Assembly: GCA_020200135.1 (NCBI GenBank)
Contig: JAIVJI010000106.1
Location: forward strand, 12,168-44,983
Length of the DNA: 32,816 bases
Direction of reading: 5' to 3'
Source of the DNA: Acidobacteriota bacterium
GTDB taxonomy: Bacteria > Acidobacteriota > Blastocatellia > Pyrinomonadales > Pyrinomonadaceae
Each line of letters starts with the position of its first letter. The stretch's first letter is position 1. The translations under genes and the position numbers were made by a program. The notes below the pieces were generated by a model, which had not been told where the DNA came from, did no database searches, and saw only the letters and a program-made list of their open reading frames with translations. Shown piece by piece: positions 18,088 through 25,888 of this stretch.

Positions 18088-19005
18088 TTGAACATCTGTC
18101 CATGCTGCGGCGCGAGTGGTGAAGGCGGTTTCGGCGAGGGTTGTGCCGCGTGCGGCGCGCGCGCGGTCGGGCCGCCGCTGGCGCGACCCGAGCGCGTGCT
18201 GCCGGGCTACGGCCACGCGCTGGCCATCTCGGCCGCCGGGCTTCTGATGGCGCTGGCGCTGGCGGGCTCGACCGCCGGCGCGCTGCTCCAGTTCGACGAG
18301 TTCGCGCTCGACGCGAAGACTCTTCTGCGCGCGGCCGAGACCGCCGCGTGGCGTCTGAAGTGGACGGCGCTCCCGGCCGGCTTCCTGCTCTCGGCCGCCT
18401 GCCTCTGGCTGCAAGCGCGGATGCGGCGCGACCCCGGACGCTTCGTCGGCCACGCGCAGGCGCGCGCGGGTGTGGCCTTGACGTTCGCCGTCTCGCTGCT
18501 GCTCCCCTCTCTCATCGGCGTGACCGTCCCCGAGCGACTGCGCAGGCGGGAGCTGGCGCGCCGCTCGGCCGAGAACGCGCTGCTCTACGAGACGGACCTC
18601 GCGCTGGCGCGTTACCGCAAGCGCTTCGGCACCTACCCGGCCGCGCTCACGGACCTGCGCCGGCTCGAAGACCCGGACGGCTCCATCGCGCGCCTGCTCG
18701 GCCGGGTCGCGCCCGGCGAGTACAAGCCCGAGACCGACCTCGCCTCGCTCACGCCCGCGCGCGGGAAGTCGCGCGGCAAGCGCCGCGTGAGCGCGGTGCG
18801 CGCCTCGGCGGTGGACGCGCCCGACGCGGGGCTGGTCCTGACCAACTACGCGCTGGCCCTGCCCGGCCGCGACCTCGTGCTCGGCACTCCCGACGACCTC
18901 TACATACGCGACGGCCGTATCCTCGACGTGGCGCCGACCACGGCCGCGAGCGCGGGGGCGGTCATCGCCGCCTCGCCGACGCCCGCGCTGCGGCGCGCGA
19001 ACTGA
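18088..19005 (+). CDS. Zinc-ribbon membrane protein with pseudopilin-like periplasmic part
   Basis: About 305 residues from TTG 18088 (GGGGTGAG just upstream); GTG 18079 is an in-frame alternative, and an ATG farther upstream lies in the loop of the inverted repeat and is unlikely. The N-terminus is a small zinc ribbon: CPCC and CAAC pairs within about 20 residues. Three hydrophobic stretches follow: HALAISAAGLLMALALAGS, WTALPAGFLLSAACLWL and AGVALTFAVSLLLPSLIGV. The C-terminal soluble part contains ALARYRKRFGTYPAALTDLR, which resembles the start of the globular domain of type II/IV pseudopilins, although the pilin helix and cleavage site are missing. I do not recognise a named family. It could sense or structure the envelope; function unknown. 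Confidence 0.75.
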   Translation: MNICPCCGASGEGGFGEGCAACGARAVGPPLARPERVLPGYGHALAISAAGLLMALALAGSTAGALLQFDEFALDAKTLLRAAETAAWRLKWTALPAGFLLSAACLWLQARMRRDPGRFVGHAQARAGVALTFAVSLLLPSLIGVTVPERLRRRELARRSAENALLYETDLALARYRKRFGTYPAALTDLRRLEDPDGSIARLLGRVAPGEYKPETDLASLTPARGKSRGKRRVSAVRASAVDAPDAGLVLTNYALALPGRDLVLGTPDDLYIRDGRILDVAPTTAASAGAVIAASPTPALRRAN

Positions 19006-19036
19006 GCGTCGGCGCACCGACCCACTGACAAGGCTT

Positions 19037-19327
19037 ATGGGACTCCGCGACATCTTCAAGCGCAAGAAGGCGGACGGCGAGGCCGAGCGCCGCACGGCGC
19101 TCCTGCGCGCCGGCCGCATCACAGAGGGCTCTATCTTCGACGTCATCACCGACGAGGGGGGTGGCATCACGCACGTCTTCTACAACTACGAGATCAACGG
19201 CGTCGAGTACGAGTCCTCGCAGCCGCTCGACACCGAACAGCGCACGCGCTCGGCCGACTACTACCCCGGCGCGCTCGTCACCGTCCGCTTCAACCCACGC
19301 CAGCCCGGCAACTCCGTCGTCGTGTGA
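19037..19327 (+). CDS. Small conserved hypothetical protein (DUF3592-like beta domain)
   Basis: 96 residues: basic N-terminus GLRDIFKRKKADGEAERR, then a small beta-rich domain GSIFDVITDEGGGITHVFYN, YEINGVEYESSQPL and PGALVTVRFNPRQPGNSVVV. The pattern of a Y-x-Y/N-Y strand, a G-V-E-Y-E strand and a terminal Y-x-P-x-x-P-x-x-S/V strand resembles DUF3592 proteins, but without their membrane helices. It follows the zinc-ribbon gene by about 30 bp and ends directly at the next heptad inverted repeat. Function unknown. Confidence 0.7.
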   Translation: MGLRDIFKRKKADGEAERRTALLRAGRITEGSIFDVITDEGGGITHVFYNYEINGVEYESSQPLDTEQRTRSADYYPGALVTVRFNPRQPGNSVVV

Positions 19328-19438
19328 GTCAGTAGACAGTAGTCGGTAGTCAGTAGAAGAACCTTCGCTCGCGCTGCGCGGACGACCGCCGCGGCTCCCG
19401 CTTGCAAAACTACTGTCTACTGACTACTGTCTACTGAC
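19328..19438. repeat. Heptad inverted repeat (GTCAGTA/GACAGTA type) abutting a stop codon
   Basis: The left arm 19328-19356 reads GTCAGTA, GACAGTA, GTCGGTA, GTCAGTA. The right arm 19410-19438 is its complement with about two mismatches in 29 positions, and a 53-nt loop lies between. The arm starts at the base after the TGA of the 96-residue gene and ends 10 bp before the accC ATG, so the element spans the complete spacer. Confidence 0.95.
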
Positions 19439-19448
19439 CACTTCCTTT

Positions 19449-20984
<1,536 letters not shown>

Positions 20985-20985
20985 G

Positions 20986-21504
20986 ATGAGACTCAACGCG
21001 GAGATCGAAGGCGAGAAAGTGGCGCTCGAAGTGAGGCGCGAGGGCGGGCGCGTCTTCGCCGAGGTCGGCGGGCGGCGTTACGAGTTGGAGGCGCGGCGCG
21101 TGGGCGAGGGCGAGTACCTGCTGACGAGCGGGGGGCGCGTCTACGAGTGCCGCGTCGGGGCGGAGGCGGGCGCGGAGGCGGGCGGGCGCGGGAGCCTGCG
21201 CGTGTCGGTGGGCGCGCGCGAGTACGGGGTGATGCTGACCGACCCGAAGCACCTGCGCGGCGCGGGCGCGGCCGGCGGCGAGCAGGGCGGGCGGGCGCAG
21301 ATCAAAGCGCCGATGCCGGGCAAGGTCGTGCGCGTGCTGGTCGAGGCGGGGCAGGCGGTCGAGGCGGGCCAGCCCGTCGTCGTCGTCGAGGCGATGAAGA
21401 TGCAGAACGAACTCAAGTCGCCCAAGTCCGGCACCGTCGCGGAACTCCGCGCCGCGCCCGGCTCCACCGTCAACGCCGGCGACGTGCTCGCGATTATCGA
21501 ATAG
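20986..21504 (+). CDS. Biotin carrier subunit of acyl-CoA carboxylase
   Basis: 172 residues. The C-terminal half is a biotinyl/lipoyl domain: IKAPMPGKVVRVLVEAGQAV, then VEAMKMQNELKSPKSGTV with the biotinylated Lys at 138 (A-M-K-M), ending GDVLAIIE. The N-terminal half (about 1-85) is a beta domain (GEKVALEVRREGGRVFAEVG, YLLTSGGRVYECRV) like the BT domain that joins biotin carboxylase and carrier in propionyl-CoA carboxylase alpha subunits. Its ATG lies 1 nt after the accC stop (TGAGATG), implying translational coupling. The TAG stop is inside the first heptad of the following inverted repeat. Confidence 0.92.
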   Translation: MRLNAEIEGEKVALEVRREGGRVFAEVGGRRYELEARRVGEGEYLLTSGGRVYECRVGAEAGAEAGGRGSLRVSVGAREYGVMLTDPKHLRGAGAAGGEQGGRAQIKAPMPGKVVRVLVEAGQAVEAGQPVVVVEAMKMQNELKSPKSGTVAELRAAPGSTVNAGDVLAIIE

Positions 21505-21576
21505 TCTGGGGTCTGGAGCCGGAGTCAAGACAGAATGACCCTCATCGTTTGGTTTTGACTCCAGACTCCAGACTTT
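21503..21576. repeat. Heptad inverted repeat (GTCTGGA type) overlapping a stop codon
   Basis: The left side 21503-21531 reads AGTCTGG, GGTCTGG, AGCCGGAGTCAA. The right side 21553-21574 reads complementary GTCTGGA, GTCTGGA, GTCAAAA on the other strand. The left arm has one extra CCGGAG unit, otherwise the pairing is close. The element overlaps the TAG of the biotin carrier gene and ends about 7 bp before the next ATG. Confidence 0.9.
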
Positions 21577-21581
21577 CCCTT

Positions 21582-22295
21582 ATGCCTGAAGACCTCCGCG
21601 TCATCCTCTGGGACATCGACGGGACGCTGGTGCGTTCGCGGCGCAACGGGTTCTTTAAGGACTACACGGCGCCGGTGCTGTTGCGCGTGTTCGGCACCGC
21701 CGGGCGGCTCGGGGAGATGGGCGTGTCGGGGATGACCGACCTCCAGATCGTCGCGGAGGCGCTGCGCGACGAGGGATTCACGCCAGAGCACGTGCGCGAG
21801 CGCGCGGCCGAGCTGGTGCCGCTCTACCTCGAAGAGCTGGAGCGGCTGACGCGCGCCGAGGAAATCTTCTACGCGCTGCCCGGCGCGCGCGAGGCGCTCG
21901 AAGCGCTGGAGCGCTCGCCGCGATACCTCAGCTCGCTTCTGACGGGGAACGTGCTGCCGGCCGCGCGCCTCAAGCTCAGCCTGGTCGGCCTCTCGGACTT
22001 CTTCCGGCTGCCCGGCGCCTTCGGCGAAGACTCGCACGACCGGCGCGACCTCCCCGCCCTCGCGCGCGAGCGCATCAACAGTCACCTCCGCCTCGAACTC
22101 CGCCCCGAGCAGTTCGTCGTCGTCGGCGACACGCCCAACGATATCGCCTGCGCACGGCACTTCGGCGCGCGCGCCGTCGCCGTGGCCACCGGCCGCGCCT
22201 ACGCCGCCGCGGAACTCGCCGCGCACTCGCCCGACGCCGTCCTCCCGGACCTCACCGACACCGAACTCTTCCTCCGCACACTCTCCGAGTTGTGA
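21582..22295 (+). CDS. HAD-superfamily hydrolase, phosphoglycolate phosphatase-like
   Basis: 237 residues. Motif I is WDIDGTLV (nucleophile D11, acid/base D13), motif II is LLTGN with Thr, motif III Lys is in the RLKLS region, and motif IV is VVVGDTPNDIACA. A helical cap lies between motifs I and II (about residues 20-100), as in subfamily I enzymes of the Gph/PGP type. It hydrolyses a small phosphomonoester in the cytoplasm; phosphoglycolate is a guess from overall likeness. ATG 21582 follows CTTTCCCTT with no Shine-Dalgarno, similar to accC. Confidence 0.88.
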   Translation: MPEDLRVILWDIDGTLVRSRRNGFFKDYTAPVLLRVFGTAGRLGEMGVSGMTDLQIVAEALRDEGFTPEHVRERAAELVPLYLEELERLTRAEEIFYALPGAREALEALERSPRYLSSLLTGNVLPAARLKLSLVGLSDFFRLPGAFGEDSHDRRDLPALARERINSHLRLELRPEQFVVVGDTPNDIACARHFGARAVAVATGRAYAAAELAAHSPDAVLPDLTDTELFLRTLSEL

Positions 22296-22315
22296 GACGC
22301 GCGACGGGTCGCCCT

Positions 22316-22344
22316 TTGACTTTCACTGTCGCCTGAGTTACAAC
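22316..22344 (+). promoter_or_regulatory. Promoter upstream of dodecin
   Basis: TTGACT (22316-22321), 17-nt spacer, TACAAC (22339-22344), 20 bp after the HAD stop. Expected transcript start is near 22351, leaving a leader of about 130 nt that contains the hairpin at 22397-22423. Confidence 0.5.
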
Positions 22345-22396
22345 CCCCTCGCTAACCACCACAAACATACGTCTGGTTACCAACGCGGAACCACCA

Positions 22397-22423
22397 GGGC
22401 CGCTCCCCGGCAAAGGGCGGCCC
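22397..22423 (+). terminator. GC-rich hairpin in the HAD-dodecin spacer
   Basis: Stem GGGCCGC/GCGGCCC (22397-22403/22417-22423), extendable by a T-G and a C-G pair, loop about 9 nt. No T-tract follows. It may end the HAD transcript or be a leader structure of the dodecin mRNA. Confidence 0.35.
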
Positions 22424-22480
22424 CTTCGACATTCGCCCCGCGCCATCATTTGGTACGGCCACCCAGGGAGGACGCAAGTC

Positions 22481-22705
22481 ATGTCAATCGCACGCATCAC
22501 CGAAATCAGCTCCACCTCGCAGAAGAGTTTTGAGGACGCCATCCAGAGCGCCGTCACCCGCGCGACGAAGACGCTGCGCAACGTGCGCGGCGCGTGGGTC
22601 AAAGAGCAGCAGATAAAAATCGAAGAGGGCAAGATCGTCGAGTATCAGGTCAACCTGATGATCACTTTCGTCCTCGACGAAGACGACCACACGGACGTCG
22701 CCTAA
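22481..22705 (+). CDS. Dodecin family flavin-binding protein
   Basis: 74 residues, typical dodecin size (about 65-75). The fold pattern is strand (ARITEISSTS), helix (FEDAIQSAVTRATKTLRNVR), strand (GAWVKEQQIKIEEG) and strand (EYQVNLMITFVLDED). The Trp in GAWVKEQ matches the residue that stacks on the flavin ring in the dodecamer. GGGAGGA precedes ATG 22481. Dodecins store or sequester riboflavin, FMN or FAD and quench free flavin reactivity. It seems to be a single-gene unit with its own promoter. Confidence 0.92.
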   Translation: MSIARITEISSTSQKSFEDAIQSAVTRATKTLRNVRGAWVKEQQIKIEEGKIVEYQVNLMITFVLDEDDHTDVA

Positions 22706-22769
22706 GAGGGGACGGCGCGGCGCGGCCTTCGCCGTCCGCGCCGCGCCGCCCTCGTCCGTGACGGAACAC

Positions 22770-22848
22770 TTCGAGCCACGAAATCATTTGAGACGACACC
22801 GAGCCCGAATTCCCGCTCGTGCCCGCCCGCATGATTTCGTGGCTCGAA
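22770..22848. repeat. 18-bp perfect inverted repeat with 43-nt loop upstream of the DUF937 gene
   Basis: Arms 22770-22787 and 22831-22848 (TTCGAGCCACGAAATCAT and its exact complement). Unlike the other elements the arms show no 7-bp periodicity. It lies 65 bp after the dodecin stop and 55 bp before the next start. It could be a leader hairpin or a small mobile palindrome. Confidence 0.9.
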
Positions 22849-22902
22849 TCTCTGAACGGCGCCGGCGCCGGACTAACGCGCTCGAACCGGGGAGGACGGG
22901 TA

Positions 22903-23487
22903 ATGAACTTCATCACACAAATGATCACGCAACAGGTCGCGGGCGTCGCGGCGCGCGCGCTGGCGCCCCGGCTCGGCGTGAGCGAGGCGACGGCCGAGCG
23001 CGCCGTGCTGGTCGCCGTCCCGCTCATCCTTGCGGCGCTGGCGCGCAACGCCGCCCGGCCCGAAGGCGCGAAGGAACTCCACCAGGCGGTCAACGAAGAC
23101 CACGACGGGAGCATCTTCGACAACCTGGGGGGCTACCTCGGCGACCCGCAGGCGGCGGCGAACGGCGCGGGGATTCTGGGACACGTCTTCGGCGAGCAGC
23201 AGGGCGCGGTCCAGAACAGCGTGGCGCAGGCTACGGGGCTCGACCCAAACGCCGCGGGCGACCTGATGGCGACGGTCGCGCCGCTCGTGTTGGGCGCCGT
23301 CGGGCAGACCCAGCGGCAGAACGACCTCGACCCGGGCGGGCTGTCGGACTTTCTGGACACCCAACGGCAACAGACCGAGGCGGCCGCGCCGGGACTGACG
23401 GGCGCGCTCAACTCCATGCTGGACTCGAACCGCGACGGCAGCGTGACGGATGACGTCGGGCGGCTGCTCGGGAACCTCTTCAAGTAA
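22903..23487 (+). CDS. DUF937 (YidB-like) domain protein
   Basis: 194 residues from ATG 22903, with GGGGAGGA upstream; an in-frame ATG further up lies in the inverted-repeat region and is rejected. The DUF937 pattern is clear: repeated helical units MITQQVAGVAARALAPRLGV and AERAVLVAVPLILAALARNA, separated by Gly/Asp loops. Two loops, NEDHDGSIFDN and DSNRDGSVTDD, resemble EF-hand-type calcium loops that recur in this family. The C-terminus RLLGNLFK is typical. There is no signal peptide. Function is unknown in the family. Confidence 0.88.
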   Translation: MNFITQMITQQVAGVAARALAPRLGVSEATAERAVLVAVPLILAALARNAARPEGAKELHQAVNEDHDGSIFDNLGGYLGDPQAAANGAGILGHVFGEQQGAVQNSVAQATGLDPNAAGDLMATVAPLVLGAVGQTQRQNDLDPGGLSDFLDTQRQQTEAAAPGLTGALNSMLDSNRDGSVTDDVGRLLGNLFK

Positions 23488-23517
23488 GACGCGGGCGGGT
23501 CTGCCCCGGCGCTGTTT

Positions 23518-23545
23518 TCGACAGCCCCGGCGAATGTGGTATAAG
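23518..23545 (+). promoter_or_regulatory. Promoter of the GH30 gene, predicting a leaderless mRNA
   Basis: TCGACA (23518-23523, 5/6 match), 16-nt spacer, TATAAG (23540-23545). The expected start of transcription, about 7 nt downstream, coincides with the ATG at 23553. No Shine-Dalgarno sequence is present. Confidence 0.55.
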
Positions 23546-23552
23546 CGCGGCT

Positions 23553-25040
23553 ATGAAAATTAACCGCCGCGATTTTCTGCTGACCTCCGCCTCGGCGGGC
23601 CTGGTGGCGTCAAACATCCGGCCCGCCGCGGCGCAGACCCGCCGGGCTCCTGCCGCCCCGAAGAGGTTCTCCGCCGAGGGGCGGAAGGTCACCGTCTACA
23701 CCACGGCCGAGAAGACCGACTACAGACTGACCCCCACCGGCACGCCGGCCTTCAAGCCCTACGGCCAGCCGCCCGAGACGCAGGTGTGCGTCTTCGTCGA
23801 CCCGTCGAAGACCTACCAGACGCTGCTCGGCATCGGCGGCGCCATCACCGACGCCTCCGCCGAGACCTTCGCCAAGGTCCCCGCCGACAGGCAGCGCGAG
23901 ATTCTCGAAGCCTACTTCGACCCCGTCAAGGGCATCGGCTACACGCTCGCCCGCACCAACATCCACAGCTGCGACTTTTCGAGCGGCAGCTACACCTACG
24001 TCGCCGAGGGCGACAGGGAGCTGAAGACCTTCAGCGTCGAGCACGACCGCCGGTTCCGCATCCCCTTCATCAAGCGCGCGACCGCCGCGGCCGGGGGACG
24101 ACTCCCGCTCTACGCGAGCCCGTGGAGCCCGCCCGCCTTCATGAAGGACAACAACAACATGCTCCGCGGCGGGAAGCTCAGGCCCGAGTTCTACCAGGCG
24201 TGGGCCAACTACTACGTGAGGTTCGTCAGGGCTTACGAGCGCGAGGGCCTGCCCGTCTGGGGCATCAGCATCCAGAACGAGCCGATGGCGACGCAGCGCT
24301 GGGAGTCGTGCATCTACACGGCGGAGGAGGAGCGCGACTTCCTGAAGAACTACCTCGGGCCGACGATGCGGCGCGCTGGCTTAGGCGACCGGAAGATAAT
24401 CATGTGGGACCACAACCGCGACCTCATCTACCAGCGCGCCAGCACGATGATGGCCGACCCCGAGGCGGCGAAGTACGTCTGGGGCATCGGCTTCCACTGG
24501 TACGAGCCCTGGAGCGGCGGCGAGCCGATGTTCGACAACGTGAAGCTGACCTACGAGGCCTTCCCCGACAAGCACCTCATCTTCACGGAGGGGTGCAAGG
24601 AGGCGTTCGACATGGGGAAGGTTGACGACTGGAAGCTGGGCGAGCTGTACGGCCGCCAGATGATCCACGACTTCAACAACGGCACCGCCGGCTGGACGGA
24701 CTGGAACATCCTTCTGGACGAGACGGGCGGCCCCAACCACGTCAAGAACCTCTGCTTCGCCCCGCTCCACGCGGACACGCGGACGGGGCGCGTCATCTAC
24801 ACCAACTCGTTCTACTACATCGGCCACTTCTCCAAGTTCATCCGCCCCGGCGCGAAGAGGATAGTCAGCTCGCCGAGCCGCAGCGCGCTGCTCTCCACCG
24901 CCTTCGTCAACACGGACGGCCGCGTCGCCACGGTCGTCATGAACCGCGGCGACAAAGAAGTCCCCTACATCCTCTGGGTCGGCGGCCACGCCGCAGAACT
25001 CAAGAGCCTCCCCCACTCCATCCAGACGCTCGTCTTCTGA
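23553..25040 (+). CDS. GH30-family glycoside hydrolase (glucosylceramidase/beta-glucosidase type), Tat-exported
   Basis: 495 residues. The N-terminus NRRDFLLTSASAGLVASNIR, ending in AAAQ at about 28, is a twin-arginine signal (R5-R6-D-F-L). The GH30 (beta/alpha)8 barrel starts at YQTLLGIGGAITDASAETF (88-106), with LARTNIHSCDFS and LYASPWSPPAFMKDN. The acid/base Glu is E243 (SIQNEP) and the nucleophile Glu is E346 (HLIFTEGC). GIGFHWYEPW lies between them, and a C-terminal beta domain ends the protein. It likely cleaves beta-glucosidic or related linkages in the periplasm or outside the cell; GH30 also holds xylanases and beta-1,6-glucanases, so the substrate is open. It is a monocistronic unit, with a promoter immediately before the ATG. 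Confidence 0.93.
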   Translation: MKINRRDFLLTSASAGLVASNIRPAAAQTRRAPAAPKRFSAEGRKVTVYTTAEKTDYRLTPTGTPAFKPYGQPPETQVCVFVDPSKTYQTLLGIGGAITDASAETFAKVPADRQREILEAYFDPVKGIGYTLARTNIHSCDFSSGSYTYVAEGDRELKTFSVEHDRRFRIPFIKRATAAAGGRLPLYASPWSPPAFMKDNNNMLRGGKLRPEFYQAWANYYVRFVRAYEREGLPVWGISIQNEPMATQRWESCIYTAEEERDFLKNYLGPTMRRAGLGDRKIIMWDHNRDLIYQRASTMMADPEAAKYVWGIGFHWYEPWSGGEPMFDNVKLTYEAFPDKHLIFTEGCKEAFDMGKVDDWKLGELYGRQMIHDFNNGTAGWTDWNILLDETGGPNHVKNLCFAPLHADTRTGRVIYTNSFYYIGHFSKFIRPGAKRIVSSPSRSALLSTAFVNTDGRVATVVMNRGDKEVPYILWVGGHAAELKSLPHSIQTLVF

Positions 25041-25109
25041 AGAGAGTCCGACGCGGACATCACGAAGGGGCGGGCGGCAGGCCGTTGTTGGGCGGCGCCC
25101 CGGATGAGA

Positions 25110-25322
25110 CTATAAGTCTTCCGGTGTGAGACCTGTGTTCTTTGCGATGCGGGCCAGCATCTTCGGGCCAATCTCTTCTTTATCGTGGAAGGCGAATATT
25201 ACGTCAGACCAGCCGGGCCGCGAGAGGGTCTTGTGGGAGCCCGACTCCCGCTTAATGCTCCAACCAATGCGGAGGAGCGCCGCGAGGACGCGTCTAGCCC
25301 TTGTGGACGACCACTGACTCAT
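25110..25322 (-). CDS. hicA: HicA-like toxin (mRNA interferase)
   Basis: 70 residues with the small dsRBD-like HicA fold: TRARRVLAALLRIGWSIKRE, then GSHKTLSRPG with the catalytic His30, a strand VIFAFHDKEEIG and a C-terminal helix KMLARIAKNTGLTPEDL. HicA cleaves mRNA and tmRNA independently of the ribosome. Its ATG overlaps the hicB stop (ATGA), so the two are translationally coupled, with the antitoxin first. That is the less common order, since most hic loci put the toxin first. No frameshift or missing key residue is seen. Confidence 0.88.
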   Translation of the reverse strand: MSQWSSTRARRVLAALLRIGWSIKRESGSHKTLSRPGWSDVIFAFHDKEEIGPKMLARIAKNTGLTPEDL

Positions 25323-25525
25323 GCCGCTGCGAATGAGATGTTCATAAATTCGCTGGCGGTTTCGCCGTGTTCAAGCCGATCGGCGAGCACACGCAAGGCG
25401 AGGGCTTGGGCTTTAGCAATGGCCTCGTCCGAGGTTGGGGCGTAGGCGAGCACGCCAGGCAGCTCTAACACCTCCGCCAGCCAGCGCCCGTCTTCCTCTC
25501 GCTCGTACTCGACTGTGAAAGTCAT
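25319..25525 (-). CDS. hicB: HicB-like antitoxin
   Basis: 68 residues from ATG 25525 (MTFTVEYEREEDGRWLAEV), chosen because GAGGTGA lies 5 nt upstream; the frame extends nine codons further, without support. The partial RNase H-like HicB fold is visible: EEDGRWLAEVLELPGVLAYA and SDEAIAKAQALALRVLADRL. The protein stops soon after, so it lacks the C-terminal DNA-binding domain (RHH or HTH) of longer HicB proteins. It would neutralise HicA; autoregulation by this short form is uncertain. The pair stands alone in an accessory-looking pocket between GH30 and the cytochrome gene. Confidence 0.88.
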   Translation of the reverse strand: MTFTVEYEREEDGRWLAEVLELPGVLAYAPTSDEAIAKAQALALRVLADRLEHGETASEFMNISFAAA

Positions 25526-25556
25526 CTCGTCACCTCGCGCCAATCCTATCACAGCA

Positions 25557-25594
25557 AAAGAATGCGAAGCAGCCCAAAGAATGCGAAGCAGCCC
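25557..25594. repeat. Two perfect tandem copies of a 19-bp unit
   Basis: Copies 25557-25575 and 25576-25594 are identical (AAAGAATGCGAAGCAGCCC), head to tail, about 30 bp upstream of hicB. They may be a paired operator for the toxin-antitoxin locus or a simple duplication. Confidence 0.9.
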
Positions 25595-25626
25595 AACGCT
25601 AAGCAGGCGTACTATTAGCCGCCCGT

Positions 25627-25660
25627 AAAGGCGTCCATTTGGGCGCCTTTGTTTTTATTC
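25627..25660 (+). terminator. Intrinsic terminator on the plus strand with no gene before it
   Basis: Ten-base-pair stem (25627-25636 with 25641-25650, one T-G pair), loop ATTT, then GTTTTTATT. It is a textbook plus-strand terminator, yet the nearest plus-strand gene ends at 25040 and hicBA lies antisense between them. It therefore suggests an unannotated plus-strand transcript, or insulation of the hic region. A 10-bp palindrome TAGGCGCCTA follows at 25669-25678. Confidence 0.75.
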
Positions 25661-25741
25661 CTGCCGGATAGGCGCCTAATCACATCAGAGTGGCACTTTT
25701 ACTGGTACCCTCGGCAAAACTCAATGCTTATTTAGCGTGGG

Positions 25742-25747
25742 TATAAT
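25742..25747 (+). promoter_or_regulatory. TATAAT -10 box before the candidate small RNA
   Basis: A perfect TATAAT in locally AT-rich DNA; no good -35 at 16-18 nt. The predicted transcript start (about 25754) falls exactly at the first base of the closing helix of the RNA described next. Confidence 0.5.
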
Positions 25748-25753
25748 TCTACA

Positions 25754-25866
25754 TGATAAGTTCTTCGCACGAATTCTCGAGGGCGCTGCCCCGGCAGCGC
25801 CTTTGGTTTGCCCGAGGCTTATCACGCGGGCAGGCGCGGACTGGGGTGTCCGCGCCTGCCTTTTCA
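25754..25866 (+). ncRNA. Candidate structured small RNA, about 110 nt, with terminal terminator
   Basis: No reading frame explains this stretch. Visible pairing includes a closing helix UGAUAAG (25754-25760) with CUUAUCA (25818-25824). Inside it is a helix CUCG (25776-25779) with CGAG (25813-25816), and a hairpin GGCGCUGC/GCAGCGCC (25782-25789/25794-25801) followed by UUUGGUUU. After the closing helix comes a 13-bp hairpin (25829-25841/25848-25860) followed by UUUU. A -10 box ends 6 nt before the closing helix. Nested helices plus a promoter box and a terminator argue for a discrete RNA. I do not recognise it as SRP RNA, 6S RNA or tmRNA. It converges with the cytochrome gene, whose stop is 22 bp beyond, so it may also shape that 3' end. 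Confidence 0.5.
25829..25864 (+). terminator. 13-bp hairpin plus T4, plus-strand terminator
   Basis: Arms GGCAGGCGCGGAC/GTCCGCGCCTGCC at 25829-25841 and 25848-25860, 6-nt loop, then TTTT. It ends the candidate small RNA on the plus strand and may pause the converging cytochrome transcript on the minus strand. Confidence 0.7.
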
Positions 25867-25888
25867 TCCACGTTTTGAGAGCCGCCGT

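Noticed and set aside
25530..25551. Extended -10 TGATAGGAT as hicBA promoter on the minus strand
   Set aside because: The implied transcript start would fall inside the hicB ribosome site and no -35 is present; left uncalled.
25754..25866. Candidate RNA as SRP (4.5S) RNA
   Set aside because: It lacks the GGAAGGAAGCA-type conserved apical loop, although size is similar.
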